NCBI GenBank assembly: GCA_018064725.1
Contig: JAGHUQ010000015.1
Coordinates: 1-51,268, forward strand
DNA from: Candidatus Cryptobacteroides caccocaballi
Lineage (GTDB): Bacteria; Bacteroidota; Bacteroidia; Bacteroidales; UBA932
Length of the DNA: 51,268 bases
Direction of reading: 5' to 3'
This document shows positions 18,403 through 26,224 of this stretch, piece after piece. The notes beneath the pieces are model-generated. The model did no database searches. It was not told the DNA's origin and saw nothing but the letters and a program-made list of their open reading frames with translations. The position numbers and the translations under genes are program-made. How positions within the stretch are numbered: position 1 is the first letter of the stretch; every line of letters starts with the position of its first letter.

Positions 18403-18433
18403 CAAAGATAATAAAAATTATCTATCCAGCAAA
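18403..18433 (-). promoter_or_regulatory. Promoter of rpsF-rpsR-rplI, with palindrome at the start site
   Basis: On the minus strand TTTG (18430-18433), 19 nt, TATCTTTG (18403-18410) is a full Bacteroidota promoter. The -33 box lies 2-5 nt beyond the pepD stop codon. Directly after the -7 element is an 8-bp inverted repeat CGGTCCAT/ATGGACCG (18366-18373 and 18395-18402) that brackets the likely start site near 18396. Confidence 0.75.
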
Positions 18434-18434
18434 A

Positions 18435-19916
18435 CTATTTCTCTGGTATAGACAGAAGTACAGTCTTGAGATACTCCCAGCTGCGTTCAACAGAAGGGAT
18501 GAAGAGCTTCTCATCAGGAGAATGAGGGTACATGATTGTAGGACCGAACGAAACCATATCCCAGTTAGGATACTTGGATCCGAGGATACCACACTCGAGT
18601 CCTCCGTGGGTAGCTACGATCTGGGCAGGCTTTCCGTACATCGCCTCATAAGTCTTCTTCATGACCTTAAGGATGATCGAGTTGTTGTTAGGAGCCCATC
18701 CGGAATAACCTCCAGTGAAAGTGACCTTGCAGCCAGCAAGGACGAACGCACTCTCGATTCTGCGGGAAAGAGCCTCCTTGGCACTGTCAAGAGAACTTCT
18801 GAGGAGAGTCTTGACCATGAACTTGCCCCTGGCGATCTTCACCATTGCGAGGTTGTTAGAGGTCTCGGTAAGGCCTTCGATTGAATCACTCATCCTCTCG
18901 ACGCCGTTAGGACATGCCAGGATGGCACGCATGAAACACTCGGCAGCTGCATCTTCCACATAGAGACAGTCAGCATGGCTGCACTTCTCGCCCTCTGCAG
19001 GCACATATGGAGCAAAGATGATTTCTATGTTAGGATCAGCAATCGCAAACTCCTGCATGATTTCCTCGGCAAGCTTGGAAACCATCTTCTTTGCTGCTGA
19101 AAGCTTCTTTGCAGGAACATACACGGTACATTCGGTCTCGCGAGGGATGGCGTTTCTGAGAGTACCTCCCTCCATGTCAAGAAGTTTCACGAGTCCCTTC
19201 TGAAGGAGAGGAAGGAGAATACGGGCAGCAAGGACATTGGAATTAGCTCTGTACAGCTTGATATCCATGCCTGAGTGGCCTCCGAGCAGACCCTTGATGA
19301 TGAGGCTGTAGCAAAGATAGTCGTCCTCCGGTTCAACACGTGTGTAGGTTGCGGATACATTGGTATCAAGACCACCGGCACATCCGACGCAGAGTTCACC
19401 CTCCGCCTCGCTGTCGCAGTTGATGAGAAGATCACCCTTGAGCACACCTGCAGCGAGGGCGTCAGCACCAGTCATTCCGGTCTCCTCGTCGATGGTCACG
19501 AGAAGCTCCACCGGACCATGCTCGATATCCTTGGACTCGAGCACTGCCATTGCAAGAGCAACGCCGATACCGTTGTCCGCGCCGAGAGTCGTACCCTTTG
19601 CCTTGACCCACTCTCCGTCGATCCATGTCTGGATAGGATCCTTCTCGAAATCATGGTCAACATCTGAATTCTTCTGAGGGACCATGTCCATATGGCCTTG
19701 AAGGATGACGCCCATTCTGTTCTCGAAGCCAGGAGTTGCAGGCTTGCGGATGATTATGTTTCCGACCTCGTCCCTGATTGTCTCGAGACCGAGTGACTTA
19801 CCAAAGTTATAAAGGAATTCTGACGCCTTCTCCTCATGCTTGGAAGGACGCGGAATCTGAGTAAGCGAGTGGAAGTTCTTCCACACGACATTTGGCTTGA
19901 GTTCTGAGATGCTCAT
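18435..19916 (-). CDS. pepD: Aminoacyl-histidine dipeptidase (cytosolic non-specific dipeptidase, M20C)
   Basis: A 493-residue M20C metallopeptidase that cleaves dipeptides in the cytoplasm. Metal and catalytic motifs are visible: QGHMDMVP (His-x-Asp), TTLGADNGIGVA (bridging Asp), TIDEETGMTGA (catalytic and metal Glu) and a C-terminal THGGLECG with ligand His. A lid/dimerisation domain sits in the middle (GHSGMDIKLYRANSN). It lies 21 nt after the DUF4831 gene, probably on one transcript. A divergent peptide transporter beyond that gene makes a local peptide-use theme. Confidence 0.96.
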   Translation of the reverse strand: MSISELKPNVVWKNFHSLTQIPRPSKHEEKASEFLYNFGKSLGLETIRDEVGNIIIRKPATPGFENRMGVILQGHMDMVPQKNSDVDHDFEKDPIQTWIDGEWVKAKGTTLGADNGIGVALAMAVLESKDIEHGPVELLVTIDEETGMTGADALAAGVLKGDLLINCDSEAEGELCVGCAGGLDTNVSATYTRVEPEDDYLCYSLIIKGLLGGHSGMDIKLYRANSNVLAARILLPLLQKGLVKLLDMEGGTLRNAIPRETECTVYVPAKKLSAAKKMVSKLAEEIMQEFAIADPNIEIIFAPYVPAEGEKCSHADCLYVEDAAAECFMRAILACPNGVERMSDSIEGLTETSNNLAMVKIARGKFMVKTLLRSSLDSAKEALSRRIESAFVLAGCKVTFTGGYSGWAPNNNSIILKVMKKTYEAMYGKPAQIVATHGGLECGILGSKYPNWDMVSFGPTIMYPHSPDEKLFIPSVERSWEYLKTVLLSIPEK

Positions 19917-19937
19917 AGTTTATGGTGTATTGATTAT

Positions 19938-20933
19938 TTATTTAGTCATGACGAAAGTGGTTGCATCAGTACCGAGCTGGTATACCGGAACACGTGTGTC
20001 GAGCAGCATGGTGGTACCCTCATAGAGCTTGACCCTGCACACGGCAGGAACCCTGTAGTGTACGAGTGCGCCCTTGCCGGCCTTTGCCTCACCACCCGTA
20101 ACCGGCGCTACAGATTCAGGAAGCAGCTCCAGCACGACAGGTGAGCCGGAAAGATTGTCCGCAGCCACGGCACCTTCCGTATCAGAAAGACGGAAGGCAA
20201 CGTACTGATGGCTGCTCTTGGAAGCCTCGGGCACGACCTCAACGTTGTACACCTGAGTCTGCACGTCAGTATATCCGACGAAAAGGCTGAGATACTCCTT
20301 CTCGAGTCTCTTCATCTCAGCGACTGCGTCACCCATAGCCTGACCGCTGTAGGTCATGTCCGTATCGCCGGTAATTATCTGAATTCTGGTATTTCGAAGT
20401 TTGAAGATCATCTCCGCAGCCTCGGCAGCACGTTTATCCGGGGTCTTCTCCACGAGTACGCTCTGAGTTATCTCACTTACGAGACCCTCTTCGTCCGTCT
20501 TATAGAGCTTTGTCGATTCTATCGCACGATTGGAAGTAACTCCCCTTTCGGAAAAATCCGTCCTCGCTGAAGAAGGGAATCTCCATGTGGAAGAAGAAGT
20601 CGCAACATCTCCGGAAACGCATACGAGTCCCTGGCTGGTGAAACTGCCGAGCGCGGACGCAGGAACAGCAGCCGAGTATCGTGCAGACATGTCAGCCTCC
20701 ACGCGCGGAGTCATGACGATCTTGACGATGTGGCTCTCACTGGAGTCTTCCAGCCGCGCATCTACTCCGAGATATTTCTTGGCATATTCTGCATAAGGAC
20801 CTGCATGGAAAGTCTCGATGACGGTCTCGACTTCCAGAGAGAGAGAGGTCTTAGGAAGGGAATACACCTCCTGAGCATGCAGAACCGGCATTGCGGCGAA
20901 CATAGCCGCTATCATTGTCAAAAGCTTCTTCAT
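19938..20933 (-). CDS. DUF4831 family secreted protein
   Basis: I start this gene at the internal ATG 20931-20933, which begins a classic signal peptide (MKKLLTMIAAMFAAMPVLHAQE); the track's extra 13 residues have no signal character. The mature protein of about 310 residues fits DUF4831, a Bacteroidota family of unknown function, with conserved segments such as KYLGVDARLED and RNTRIQIITGDTD-x-x-x-x-G. No lipobox or barrel is evident, so it is probably periplasmic. Its 21-nt gap to pepD implies co-transcription. Confidence 0.82.
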   Translation of the reverse strand: MKKLLTMIAAMFAAMPVLHAQEVYSLPKTSLSLEVETVIETFHAGPYAEYAKKYLGVDARLEDSSESHIVKIVMTPRVEADMSARYSAAVPASALGSFTSQGLVCVSGDVATSSSTWRFPSSARTDFSERGVTSNRAIESTKLYKTDEEGLVSEITQSVLVEKTPDKRAAEAAEMIFKLRNTRIQIITGDTDMTYSGQAMGDAVAEMKRLEKEYLSLFVGYTDVQTQVYNVEVVPEASKSSHQYVAFRLSDTEGAVAADNLSGSPVVLELLPESVAPVTGGEAKAGKGALVHYRVPAVCRVKLYEGTTMLLDTRVPVYQLGTDATTFVMTK

Positions 20934-20989
20934 CTTATTAAAAATTAATTTTTCACCGGACATCAAGCCCAAAACAATCTAGGCTGCAA

Positions 20990-20997
20990 CAAAGATA
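20990..20997 (-). promoter_or_regulatory. -7 element of the DUF4831-pepD unit
   Basis: TATCTTTG on the minus strand, about 57 nt before the chosen start codon. Its mirror copy for the transporter lies 22 nt away, so the two divergent promoters would overlap in their -33 regions. No clean TTTG is found at 19 nt. Confidence 0.45.
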
Positions 20998-21019
20998 CCA
21001 AAAAATCAAAGGATTTCAC

Positions 21020-21027
21020 TATCTTTG
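21020..21027 (+). promoter_or_regulatory. -7 element of the POT transporter unit
   Basis: TATCTTTG on the plus strand, about 36 nt before the ATG, identical in sequence to the divergent -7 element at 20990-20997. The two form an inverted repeat. Confidence 0.5.
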
Positions 21028-21063
21028 TAGAACTACTGACAAATAATCAATCTCATATAAATT

Positions 21064-22731
21064 ATGTTCAAAGGTCAACCAAAAGGTCTCTACGCCCTTG
21101 CCCTTGCCAACACCGGTGAGCGCTTCGGCTACTACACCATGCTTGCCATCTTCCTCCTGTACCTTCAGGCGAAGTTCGGCTTCTCAGCAGCTGTCGCTGG
21201 ACAGATCTATGCAATTTTCCTTGCTGTAGTCTACTTCATGCCGGTAGTCGGCGGATGGTTAGCCGACAGGATAGGATACGGAAAATGCGTAGTCACCGGT
21301 GTCAGCGTAATGTTCCTCGGATACTGCTGTCTCTCCGTTCCGATCAGCGCATTCTCTGCCAGGGCTCTCTCGCTCTGCATGATGTTCCTCGCGCTGCTCC
21401 TCATCGCTGCAGGTACCGGTCTGTTCAAAGGTAACCTCCAGGTCATGGTAGGAAACCTCTATGACGACCCTAAGTATTCAGCAAAGAGAGACTCCGCATT
21501 CAGCCTTTTCTACATGGCGATCAACCTCGGCTCAATGTTCGCTCCTACCGCAGCAAAGGCGCTTACGAACTGGAAGATGGGTGCTGCCGGCCTGTTCTAC
21601 AAATCAGACGCACCTGCAATCGCACACCAGATCCTCTCAGGAGACATGGCAAACGCAGCTACCATGCAGTCATACGCAGATGCAATGCCTGGAGCTGCAG
21701 GAATGGATCTCGCAGCTTTCAGCCAGTATTACATCGAGAATCTTTCAACCGCATACAACCTTGGCTTTGCAGTGGCCTGCGTATCTCTCATCTTCTCAAT
21801 CGCAGTCTATTTTGCTTGCCGCACATGGTTCAAGCATGCTGACATCAACGCCAAGCAGCAGGCAGCAGCCAATGCAAACGTCGTTGAACTCACTCCTCAG
21901 CAGACCAAAGAAAGGATTGTCGCACTCGGCTTCGTATTTGCGGTAGTAATCTTCTTCTGGATGGCTTTCCACCAGAACGGTTCTTCACTCACCTACTTTG
22001 CAAGAGACTACACACAGGATTTCGTGACCGGACCTCTCAAGATAGGTTTCAACATCTGGGCCCTCACCCTCCTCGCAGCGTCAGTCTACACCCTCTTCTC
22101 AGTATTCCAGTCTGAGACCAGGAAAGGCAAGACCATCAGTGGAATCATCACCCTCATCCTCTGGGGTGGAGCATATGCTCTCTTCGCAGGCATGGGCGAC
22201 AAGGTCAGCATCCTTCCTTCAGACTTCCAGCAGTTCAACCCATTCTTCGTCGTAGCGCTTACTCCTGTGTCAATGGCAATCTTCTCTGCTCTCGCAAAGA
22301 AAGGAAAGGAGCCATCTGCACCTAAGAAAATCGGACTCGGAATGTTCGTTGCCGCTGTCGGATATCTCGTAATGCTCCTCGCTTCAAGCGGTCAGCCGGC
22401 TCCATCAGAGCTCAACGGCGCCGTTTCACCAGATCCGGTTGTTCCTGCTTACCTCATCAGCACCTATCTCGTACTTACCTTTGCTGAGCTTCTTCTCTCA
22501 CCTATGGGTATCTCATTCGTATCGAAGGTCGCTCCTCCGAAGTACAAGGGTCTCATGATGGGTCTTTGGTTTGCATCTACCGCAGTAGGAAATTACCTCA
22601 GCTCTATTCCTTCAATGCTGTGGAACAACGTTCCTCTCTGGGTCAACTGGACCATCCTCATGGGCCTCTGCATCATCTCAGGACTCGTAATGTTCTCAAT
22701 GCTCAAGAAGCTCGAGGCAGCTACAAACTAA
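21064..22731 (+). CDS. Proton-dependent peptide transporter (POT/PTR family)
   Basis: A 555-residue major-facilitator peptide transporter in the inner membrane, with about 14 hydrophobic segments. The N-terminus NTGERFGYYTML corresponds to the ExxER(F)xYY helix-1 motif, but the first Glu is Asn, as I recall for Bacteroidota members. The helix 2-3 loop GGWLADRIGYGK and the later FYMAINLGSMFAP match the PTR signatures. An extracytoplasmic insert of about 65 residues with no membrane helix (starting near GLFYKSDAPA) interrupts the N-domain. It is predicted to import di-/tripeptides; the dipeptidase PepD is encoded divergently. The next gene starts directly after its stop codon. Confidence 0.92.
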   Translation: MFKGQPKGLYALALANTGERFGYYTMLAIFLLYLQAKFGFSAAVAGQIYAIFLAVVYFMPVVGGWLADRIGYGKCVVTGVSVMFLGYCCLSVPISAFSARALSLCMMFLALLLIAAGTGLFKGNLQVMVGNLYDDPKYSAKRDSAFSLFYMAINLGSMFAPTAAKALTNWKMGAAGLFYKSDAPAIAHQILSGDMANAATMQSYADAMPGAAGMDLAAFSQYYIENLSTAYNLGFAVACVSLIFSIAVYFACRTWFKHADINAKQQAAANANVVELTPQQTKERIVALGFVFAVVIFFWMAFHQNGSSLTYFARDYTQDFVTGPLKIGFNIWALTLLAASVYTLFSVFQSETRKGKTISGIITLILWGGAYALFAGMGDKVSILPSDFQQFNPFFVVALTPVSMAIFSALAKKGKEPSAPKKIGLGMFVAAVGYLVMLLASSGQPAPSELNGAVSPDPVVPAYLISTYLVLTFAELLLSPMGISFVSKVAPPKYKGLMMGLWFASTAVGNYLSSIPSMLWNNVPLWVNWTILMGLCIISGLVMFSMLKKLEAATN

Positions 22732-23208
22732 ATGGGAAAATACAATCTCGATATGGAAGCTCGTGCCGATATGGCACGGGCTTTCTTTAAAAAAGGATAT
22801 AACTGCTGTCAGTCAGTAGCCCTCGCCTATTCCGACGTAATCGGCATGGACGAGACTGCGATCGCAGCAATGGGTTCCGGCTTCGGAGGTGGATTCGGAC
22901 GGCTCAGGGAGGTTTGCGGATGCGTGAGCGGCATGACACTCGTCGCTGGAGCTGCGCTTCCATCCACGGACCCTTCCGACATGCAGCGTCGCAGCGCCAA
23001 CTATGAGCTGGTGCAGAAGCTTGCGAACAGATATAAGGAGGAAAACGGCAGCATAATCTGCAGGGAACTCCTCGGACTGGAAAAGACCGTCAAGACAGAA
23101 GAATCCATGCCATCTGCAAGGACTGACGAGTATTACAAGAAGAGGCCATGTCCCGAATTATGCGCGTGCGCTACAAGGATTCTGGCCGAGACACTTAACT
23201 CACTATAG
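22732..23208 (+). CDS. C_GCAxxG_C_C family (putative redox) protein
   Basis: A 158-residue protein whose ATG directly abuts the transporter's TAA, so translation is probably coupled. Cys spacing fits the C_GCAxxG_C_C family: NCCQSV near residue 24, EVCGCVSGMTLVAG near 65, ICRELLGL near 106 and CPELCACAT near 140. The family occurs in anaerobes and is presumed to bind a metal or cluster; activity is unknown. The glycine-rich segment GSGFGGGFGRL precedes the second Cys group. Coupling to a peptide transporter is unexplained. Confidence 0.88.
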   Translation: MGKYNLDMEARADMARAFFKKGYNCCQSVALAYSDVIGMDETAIAAMGSGFGGGFGRLREVCGCVSGMTLVAGAALPSTDPSDMQRRSANYELVQKLANRYKEENGSIICRELLGLEKTVKTEESMPSARTDEYYKKRPCPELCACATRILAETLNSL

Positions 23209-23227
23209 GTCGAATACCAGGAAGCGT

Positions 23228-23279
23228 CAAGAAATAAGGCAAGGCAAACCGTGCGGTTATTGCCTTGCCTTATTTCTTG
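23228..23279. terminator. Strong bidirectional terminator overlapping the end of mltG
   Basis: A perfect 20-bp inverted repeat (CAAGAAATAAGGCAAGGCAA and its complement) with a 12-nt loop. It lies between convergent genes, and one arm (23260-23279) encodes the last residues of MltG while the MltG stop is in the loop. Confidence 0.88.
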
Positions 23280-24282
23280 CATTGAGAGCAGCCTGGAATT
23301 CCCTCGCATTCCGTAGATGCTGGTCGTACGAAACAGCAAAATTATGGGTTCCGTCAAAACTTGCGCTAGCACAGAAATATAGGTAACCATGCTTGTCCGG
23401 ATTAAGCACGGCGTCCAGGTACGCCTTCCCTGGGGTACAGATAGGTCCAGGAGGAAGTCCCGCATATTTATAGGTATTATATGGGGAATCCACCTCAAGA
23501 TGCTTCAAGAGGACCCTGTTGAGAGTATACCCGTAACAATAGCATACGGTCGGATCCGCCTGCAGCTTCATACCGATCCTGTATCTGTTCAGATACACAC
23601 CGGCGATCTTTGCGAACTCCTGCTCGGCGCGAGTCTCGCCTGACACTATAGACGCAACGGTCGACACCTGCTCCTTGGTAAGGCCCAGCGCCTTCGCCTT
23701 GGAAACTCGTTCATCCGTCCAGAAAGCATCGTATTCTTTCTTGAAGCGAGCAAAGATATCATCAGCAGATGAGGTCCAGTACATCTGGTAGGAATCAGGA
23801 AGGAAGAAACCGAAAAGATTCAGCGTGTCAGTGTCGTACTTCGCAAGGAAATCCTTATCGTACATTGCGCTATAAACCTCATCGTAACTGCACATCATCT
23901 GATTGCTGATCTGATTAGCGATCCTATCCTTCGAGCGCAGCGTTCCGGAAAGAGTAAGATTCACAGGGGTCTGCCATCCACGGGTAAGCATTCTAGCCAC
24001 ATATATGCTCTGGGATGAAGGAGCAACCAGATAATGTCCAGGCTTCAGTCCAGAAGCGACCGATTCCTTAGAAAAGGCCCTGTTCAGGCTCTTCGGATTG
24101 ATAACAACACGGCTCAGCGAATCGAGCACGTCGCTCGCGGTCGTCTCAGGATAGACATAGAGCTCATACGTATCACTGAAGTTGGCTTTCCTATTGTCCT
24201 GATACCATATAGCGGCATAAACTGCCAACACTGAACCGACAACGCACGCAATGGCCGCTGCCGCATAAATCATCTTCTTCAT
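23257..24282 (-). CDS. mltG: Endolytic murein transglycosylase
   Basis: A 341-residue YceG/MltG, which cuts nascent glycan strands and helps set their length. It has an N-terminal membrane anchor (about 4-27), a LysM-like region and a C-terminal catalytic domain. The conserved VASIVSGETRAE holds the catalytic Glu before Thr. It is followed by IAGVYLNRYRIGMKLQADPTVCY, the YNTYKYAGLPPGPICTPG motif and the HNFAVSYDQH ending. Its ATG overlaps the stop of the glucosaminidase gene (TAATG), so two murein hydrolases are translationally coupled. Confidence 0.95.
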   Translation of the reverse strand: MKKMIYAAAAIACVVGSVLAVYAAIWYQDNRKANFSDTYELYVYPETTASDVLDSLSRVVINPKSLNRAFSKESVASGLKPGHYLVAPSSQSIYVARMLTRGWQTPVNLTLSGTLRSKDRIANQISNQMMCSYDEVYSAMYDKDFLAKYDTDTLNLFGFFLPDSYQMYWTSSADDIFARFKKEYDAFWTDERVSKAKALGLTKEQVSTVASIVSGETRAEQEFAKIAGVYLNRYRIGMKLQADPTVCYCYGYTLNRVLLKHLEVDSPYNTYKYAGLPPGPICTPGKAYLDAVLNPDKHGYLYFCASASFDGTHNFAVSYDQHLRNAREFQAALNARNKARQ

Positions 24283-25289
24283 TACCTGAGGTTAAGTATG
24301 ACACCTTCACGCAAAGTTCCGGTTGTCAACATATTATTCATTTTCTCAAGAGACTTGAGCTTGATAGCATAATGCTGGGAAATCTCCCACATAGTCTCCG
24401 AGTCAGACTCAACGACATGCTTGTCAAGGCCCTTGATTGCCTTATTGTTCTTGGCCTTGAGATATATGACCTGTCCCGGATGTATCTCCGCACCCTCCTT
24501 CAAGTCGTTGAACTTGAGAAGCTCCTTGCGGAAAAGCTGGTAGTCACGAGCAATCGAGTCAAGGGTCTCTCCCTCCATCACATAGATGAAAGGGACACCG
24601 TTGAGCTCATACACTGGCCTCGAGATAGAGAAGCTGAAACCTGACCTGTTGGCCTGCTGGAGCTTGGTCGGAGAATCAGGTATGACCTCTTCCTCCGCTT
24701 CGGAAACAGGTGTCCAGTCGCGGATAGATCCGTCTTCATGCTTCCTATCCCCTCTTTCTCTCTCATCGCGCGAATGTCTTGCAGAGCGGCCGTTTACATC
24801 GAAATCATTGAGATCATATTGTTCTATTATGCTGATAAGCTTCTTTGCATACCCGGGATCGGTGGCATATCCTGCGGCTTTGAGGCCGTTAGCCCATCCC
24901 TTGTAGTCAGTTATCTTCAGGTCGAAGAGAGACTGATATCTCTTGCTATACCTGAGGAAATCGGAATGATCTCTGAAAGAATCCTTGGCACTTGAATACT
25001 TGCGGAAGCACTCCCCCTTTGCATCATCATCGTGATAGATCGTCTGTCCAGTCCATGTACCTGCACACTTGATACCGAAGTGGTTGTTTCCCATCCTCGC
25101 AAGCACCGACTGGCCGGCAGAGGATTCAAGAAGTCCCTGCGCAAGCGTAATACTTGCAGGAACTCCGGAACGGTACATTTCGGATACAGCAATTTCATAG
25201 TACTGTACGATGTAGAGATCGTAGGAAGTCTGTGCGGAAACTGTCAGGAAACCACACAGCGTCACAAGTATAGCAAGAATCCTTTTCAT
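24282..25289 (-). CDS. Secreted glucosaminidase-type murein hydrolase with two LysM domains
   Basis: A 335-residue protein with a signal peptide (about 1-19) and an FlgJ/Atl-like glucosaminidase domain (about 22-160: ITLAQGLLESSAGQS with catalytic Glu, NNHFGIKC, FRKYSSAKDSFRDHSDFL, YATDPGYAKKL). A charged linker follows, then two LysM modules (about 228-280, FIYVMEGETLDSIARDY; and about 288-335, HVVESDSETMWEISQHY). It likely cleaves cell-wall glycan in the periplasm. It overlaps rnz upstream by 4 nt (ATGA) and mltG downstream by 1 nt. Confidence 0.9.
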   Translation of the reverse strand: MKRILAILVTLCGFLTVSAQTSYDLYIVQYYEIAVSEMYRSGVPASITLAQGLLESSAGQSVLARMGNNHFGIKCAGTWTGQTIYHDDDAKGECFRKYSSAKDSFRDHSDFLRYSKRYQSLFDLKITDYKGWANGLKAAGYATDPGYAKKLISIIEQYDLNDFDVNGRSARHSRDERERGDRKHEDGSIRDWTPVSEAEEEVIPDSPTKLQQANRSGFSFSISRPVYELNGVPFIYVMEGETLDSIARDYQLFRKELLKFNDLKEGAEIHPGQVIYLKAKNNKAIKGLDKHVVESDSETMWEISQHYAIKLKSLEKMNNMLTTGTLREGVILNLR

Positions 25290-26215
25290 AATTTCTTCAA
25301 TGGCACATCAACGACATCAAGGTCGTGCGTAAGATAGCTTTCAGCAAATACCGTACGAGCCTCATCCAAAAATACGGACAAATCCGGATATTTGGAAGAA
25401 TAATGACCTATGAGAAGTTTTCCCACCTCTGCATCACGGGCACAGATAGCAGCCTGTTCCGCTGTAGAATGGAATCTCTGAGCCGCCTTCTCCGTCATTT
25501 CCTTGGTGTAGGTAGCCTCGTGATAGAGCAGGTCCACACCCTTTATCCATCCGGACAATTCCGGGAAAGGCGCAGTATCGCTGCAGTACGCATAGCTGCG
25601 AGGCTCATATGGCTTGAAAGCTACTTCGTCGCATTTGATGACACTGCCATCATCCCTTACGATGTCTTCGCCTCTCTTTGCCGTAGCCATTTCCGCGATT
25701 CCAAGTCCGTACTCGGCAATCTTCTCCTTTCTTATATTCAGCTGAGGTTCCGTCTCCCTGAATAGGAATCCGAAACAATCCATCTTGTGATTCAGAGGGA
25801 AAGCCTTGACGGTAAGATTCTTGATCTCAAGGACAGTCTGAGGCTCAGTCATGTCAAGAGCATGATGCTCTATCTCATAATTGAAACCCTCTCCGAACCT
25901 GCTGATGAAGAACTCCAGCATGGGGCGGAAAGCACGTGGGGCATAGATATCAAGTTTCCCGGTGCGACCTAACATTGCCATGGTGGACAAGAGTCCATAT
26001 ATACCGAACATATGGTCTCCATGCAGATGAGACAGGAATATGGCCTCGATCTTCAGATATGAGACCCCGGCTTGACGCATCCTGACCTGTGCACCTTCGC
26101 CACAGTCAATCAAAAACAAGCGCCCCCGTACATCAAGTACTTGGGCGCTTGGAAATCTATCTGAAATGGGCAGGGCCGAAGCCGTGCCCAATATATTCAG
26201 AGTGAAATTCATCAC
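25286..26215 (-). CDS. rnz: Ribonuclease Z (tRNA 3' processing)
   Basis: A 309-residue metallo-beta-lactamase-fold endonuclease that trims tRNA 3' trailers. Zinc motif LSHLHGDHMFG is near residue 60, LNHKMDCFGF near 140, the YCSDTAPFPEL Asp near 210, and HSTAEQAA and GHYSSKY near 270-290. This enzyme is relevant because tRNA-Thr in this window has no encoded CCA, while tRNA-Gly does. It starts 9 nt after rpsA and overlaps the glucosaminidase gene by 4 nt. Confidence 0.96.
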   Translation of the reverse strand: MMNFTLNILGTASALPISDRFPSAQVLDVRGRLFLIDCGEGAQVRMRQAGVSYLKIEAIFLSHLHGDHMFGIYGLLSTMAMLGRTGKLDIYAPRAFRPMLEFFISRFGEGFNYEIEHHALDMTEPQTVLEIKNLTVKAFPLNHKMDCFGFLFRETEPQLNIRKEKIAEYGLGIAEMATAKRGEDIVRDDGSVIKCDEVAFKPYEPRSYAYCSDTAPFPELSGWIKGVDLLYHEATYTKEMTEKAAQRFHSTAEQAAICARDAEVGKLLIGHYSSKYPDLSVFLDEARTVFAESYLTHDLDVVDVPLKKL

Positions 26216-26224
26216 GGAAGAGGA

